Of a DNA stretch of 64,000 nucleotides, positions 61,195 through 64,000 are shown piece after piece. The stretch is taken from the NCBI GenBank assembly GCA_964647545.1, contig CAZYHS010000001.1, positions 1 through 64,000 on the forward strand, given 5' to 3'. The translations under genes and the position numbers were made by a program. The notes below the pieces were generated by a model. That model did no database searches, had not been told where the DNA came from, and was given only the letters and a program-made list of their open reading frames with translations. Numbering within the stretch: position 1 is the stretch's first letter; every line of letters starts with the position of its first letter. The DNA comes from CAZYHS01 sp964647545 (GTDB lineage Bacteria; UBA10199; GCA-002796325; 1-14-0-20-49-13).

Positions 61195-61407
61195 GTCAAA
61201 GAACCTAGGACGGGCGCCCTCTCATTTCAAGCCAATTGTTCGCAGTTTGTGCGCGGCTTGCAATAAGACCGACATGCTCGGTAACTGCAAGGTGTGCCGT
61301 TCTTTTAGAGGTGATTGGAATTCTTGGCTGAAGGTGCTTAAAGGTTTAGTCTTGTGCAGCCTTTTCGTACGCCTGTCGCGTTTTGAGACAGATGTTATTT
61401 GGTGCGC

Positions 61408-63996
61408 TTATTTTGCATGGCGGGGTGCAAAGGCCTTTTTCTTTGCAATTTTATCCTGAAGCTGAAGCAGCCCCTCGATAGCTTTTTCGTCCCTTCTCGG
61501 AGCGTTTCTCAGGTTTGCAAGCGCGTCTTTCACGTATCCTTCTGCATAAGATAAATTTCCTTCGTCGAAAGATATTTTGGCTAGCAGGGTGTTTATCTTC
61601 GCCATGTTGGCGTCGCTTTCAAAACCGTCAACAAGAGTTGCTTTTTGAAGGAGATCGGAGGCCTTTTCGTGCATCTTCATCTTCAATAAAAGTTCGGCCG
61701 TTTCAAGCCATGCTCCCAGATCCTTTTCGTGCAATCTAATGGACTTGATGAAGTTTTCCAAAGCCTGTTCTCGGGCCGATTTCACAAGCTCTAAATTGGC
61801 TCCGGCTCCCTTTACGGCTTCATCATCGGCAGTTTTGTTAAGGAACTGCGCTTTTTTCAGGAAAACACCGTGCCAATGTTTTCTGATTGCGTCCGATATT
61901 TTTCTATCGCCACCAAAAAGTTCGTTGTTTTTAGCGTCGATTTTTAGAACGATATGTTTTCTTGCCTCCTCAAATGGAATTCGTGGGATCATGCCGATGT
62001 AAGCCGTCTGCATGGCCGTATTTACATCTTTGGGGAGCTTTTTGCCGTTAAGGTGGGCCGTGACATCATCCAGACACAGCCTGAACATATTGTTTGACAT
62101 TTTCTGTACGGTTGCCCCGAACATTTCTGCAATGATGTCTTTGTTTAAAAACGCCTGATGTTTTGTCGCAGCAAGAAATGATGCTCCTGCCTTGTCGGCT
62201 CCGTCGGTATCGAGGCGTGCGGCGATCTTTTTATAATATGAGCAGATCTCATATTTAGAATCGAGACTTGAGTTTGAGTATTCAAGTTTTTGTATCTTGC
62301 CGGCTAACATGCGTGAGACCTGCAGCGCCTCGTTTGGCGGTATTTTTTCGGAGTGACATACATAGAGCTCGGTGCAGTATGCAAGTTCGTCAATGCTCTT
62401 TGATTCTGCCATTGCCGCCATCAGCATTTGTCTTTCAAAAATAGATACATTTTGCGATAGCGACTTACAGACGGCTTCATAAGCATCTTGCACAATGTAA
62501 TCGTTGCTGTCTTTATTTGTCAGAGCCAATAGCCTTATTTGCGCAGCTGCCGCCGCAGCTTCCTCGCTGCCAAGTTTATGCCCGATCTTGGCAAAATTTT
62601 GAAGGGCGGCGCGTCTGACACTTGCGTCGCGGGAATAGAGTTGCTCGCGAAGAGTTTTAGAAAGCGCGTTTACTTCCTCGGCCGAAATTACGGGAGAGAG
62701 CCGCTCAAATAGCACATCGTTGAGCCGTCTCTCCGAAGCAGAAGCGCTCTTAAGAGTAAGGGCCTTCGCTATTTTCAATAAAGTATCTTTTGATAGCGCG
62801 GTTTTGTTTGCGCTGTTTGAGTCGGTAAGCAGGCCCAGTAGAGCTTCGGCGGCGAGCTCTTTACTTTCTGCGTTGCCGCCGAGATAGTGGGTGAGAATTG
62901 CGGCCTCCGAGTTTGCGGCGTCGCCTTTCATGTGACAGGCGAGGGCTGTATAGGTTCCTACGGCCGATTCTTTGTAACGTTTTGGGACTTCTTTGTCGTT
63001 AGTGAATATTATAGAGCGTGCTGCCGATGCCGCAAGTTCCAGTTGGGGCTGGGTCATCAAATTTGTGCAATGACGCAAGATGTTAAGGGCAAAAAATTTG
63101 TCCTGCACGCCGTTATTGTCCGCCAGTTTTCCGATGTGTTGGTCGAGCAGTTCTCGTTTCTGCTGGACCGTGACTTTTTGCAGTAACTTTTGAATGAACT
63201 CTTCTGTTGCAAACGCTTTAGCCGGCGACAGCTCGCCTTTCGACATGACTTTGCTGAATGCGGCTATGATTTTTACGGGGTCGTTGCCGGCAGGCAGGCA
63301 CAAAAGGGCGATGAAAACGGCTCCATCATTTGTTTCGTTCCCGTTAAGGCGGGCGATGAGGCGTAGCGCCTCTGCCTCGGCTGAGGTCCCATTCATGTGG
63401 CAGACGATCTCCTTGTAGATTTTTTCCGCCGCATTTTTATTGGCACGTGTGAGATTTTTATCGTCTGCAAACATTACCGAGCGTGCCGCGTCCGCCGCCA
63501 GTTCCAACTGCGATTGGGTCATAACGCTTGCGCAATGCTGCAAAAACCTCAGCTCAACGAATTTTTCCTGCACGCTGGAATTGCCCGAAAGACGCCCTAT
63601 GTGCTTATCGATGATTTCTTGTTTCTCCTCGTCACCTAATTTTCTAAAATATTTTAAGGTCAGCTCTTCAACCAGCTTGGTATCATGGGGCGTCAGTTTT
63701 CCGTTTGTTATCTGCCAAATAAGGCCATCGACAAAATTAAGCGCTTGCTTTGGAATATTGAAATCGAATTTCTCCAAAATGTATTTGCAGGCTTTCAGAT
63801 TATATTCGATCGCCTTGGGGTCGGCCGTTTTCAGGTCATTAAACAACGATTTGATCTCGGCGGCCAGAGGCGCTCCCTTAAGGTCGGCGAGATTTTTCAT
63901 GTAAATATTGAAAACATACGCACCGTCTTTGCCTCCGAAGGCGTCTCTGAGGCTCTTCATTCTTGCGTTAATGTCGTTACCGCTCGGTTGAGCCAA
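61408..63996 (-). CDS. Unrecognised large helical-repeat protein with a 155-residue tandem duplication
   Basis: No family recognised. 862 residues from a TTG at 63996; the true start may be ATG 63960 or lie beyond the window. Residues about 98-235 and 253-390 are two diverged copies (for example HIGRL at 132 and HIGKL at 287; MTQSQLELAADAARSVMF and MTQPQLELAASAARSIIF). HEAT-like helices follow, and the C-terminus (about 760-850) looks TPR-like (KMKMHEKASDLLQKATLVDG). No signal peptide or enzyme motif. It resembles in style the proteins at 14868 and 47090. Confidence 0.7.
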   Translation of the reverse strand: MAQPSGNDINARMKSLRDAFGGKDGAYVFNIYMKNLADLKGAPLAAEIKSLFNDLKTADPKAIEYNLKACKYILEKFDFNIPKQALNFVDGLIWQITNGKLTPHDTKLVEELTLKYFRKLGDEEKQEIIDKHIGRLSGNSSVQEKFVELRFLQHCASVMTQSQLELAADAARSVMFADDKNLTRANKNAAEKIYKEIVCHMNGTSAEAEALRLIARLNGNETNDGAVFIALLCLPAGNDPVKIIAAFSKVMSKGELSPAKAFATEEFIQKLLQKVTVQQKRELLDQHIGKLADNNGVQDKFFALNILRHCTNLMTQPQLELAASAARSIIFTNDKEVPKRYKESAVGTYTALACHMKGDAANSEAAILTHYLGGNAESKELAAEALLGLLTDSNSANKTALSKDTLLKIAKALTLKSASASERRLNDVLFERLSPVISAEEVNALSKTLREQLYSRDASVRRAALQNFAKIGHKLGSEEAAAAAAQIRLLALTNKDSNDYIVQDAYEAVCKSLSQNVSIFERQMLMAAMAESKSIDELAYCTELYVCHSEKIPPNEALQVSRMLAGKIQKLEYSNSSLDSKYEICSYYKKIAARLDTDGADKAGASFLAATKHQAFLNKDIIAEMFGATVQKMSNNMFRLCLDDVTAHLNGKKLPKDVNTAMQTAYIGMIPRIPFEEARKHIVLKIDAKNNELFGGDRKISDAIRKHWHGVFLKKAQFLNKTADDEAVKGAGANLELVKSAREQALENFIKSIRLHEKDLGAWLETAELLLKMKMHEKASDLLQKATLVDGFESDANMAKINTLLAKISFDEGNLSYAEGYVKDALANLRNAPRRDEKAIEGLLQLQDKIAKKKAFAPRHAK

Positions 63997-64000
63997 GACC

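Noticed and set aside
61178..61459. A 93-codon frame with two CxxC pairs (CAAC, CKVC) between pgpA and the large repeat gene
   Set aside because: The zinc-ribbon-like spacing is tempting, but it overlaps both flanking genes on the other strand and has no ribosome site or promoter. Left as possible but unsupported.

Overview
This is a window from a diderm (Gram-negative type) bacterium with roughly balanced base composition. It is almost certainly from an assembled metagenome or draft genome, because a run of 100 N is flanked by an exact 55-bp duplicated contig end. Diderm physiology is shown by an Omp85/BamA-type protein with seven POTRA domains, TamB, Mpl (meso-diaminopimelate peptidoglycan recycling), PlsB and signal peptides. 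CarD, a ParB-like/SPL radical-SAM pair, a TatD-radical SAM fusion, RNase G and the TIGR03960 radical SAM protein suggest the former Deltaproteobacteria or a neighbouring phylum. I cannot place it more exactly from sequence alone.

Layout. 0-3.3 kb: dus (cut by the left edge) and tadA, then a divergent ParB-like/SPL pair. 3.3-10.6 kb: an envelope operon read leftward, mpl-tamB-Omp85. 10.7-17.7 kb: a small outer-membrane protein, gamma-carbonic anhydrase, an AGCS transporter, ychF, a metzincin-like metallopeptidase with a C-terminal TPR-like region, and a nitroreductase. 17.8-27.0 kb: a rightward, tightly overlapping series: ldcA, a serine hydrolase, rimO, a CrtC/AttH-like protein, the TIGR03960 protein, a transglutaminase-like/TPR protein and rng. 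27.1-34.4 kb: a long ribosome-assembly and housekeeping operon (rplU-rpmA-obgE-rsfS-gpmI-comF-suhB-TPR-tatD/rSAM). 34.5-38 kb: hup and plsB, separated by a 525-bp intergenic region with two tandem DnaA boxes. 38-41.1 kb: rlmH, polX, nth and ferredoxin. 41.2-45.8 kb: secreted proteins of unknown function, an RluA-type pseudouridine synthase, an epimerase and asnS.

45.9-50.9 kb is the most accessory-looking region. It holds three unrecognised proteins. Two sit behind near-perfect sigma-54 promoters and share an N-terminal motif. Between them lies a noncoding stretch made of three palindromic repeats, a 244-bp MITE-like element with 19-bp terminal inverted repeats, and a 9-bp-periodic palindrome. 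50.9-61.2 kb: leftward housekeeping genes uvrB, cysS, ispD-ispF, carD, recA with thpR and cinA, and pgpA, plus one tRNA-Phe whose 3' half and terminator are duplicated downstream. 61.4-64 kb: a large unrecognised helical-repeat protein containing a 155-residue tandem duplication.

Three themes cut across the genes. (1) Palindromic repeats of the GTCATYCC / GTCGTTGCGAG / GTCACCCTGAG type sit in frame inside rimO, the TIGR03960 gene and cysS as well as between genes. (2) Several promoters (mpl, asnS, plsB and both sigma-54 promoters) lie so close to the ATG, without a Shine-Dalgarno, that leaderless or very short-leader mRNAs are likely. (3) A set of large proteins without signal peptides (metallopeptidase-TPR, HEAT-like, sigma-54-controlled low-complexity proteins) may form an uncharacterised, possibly exported, group.
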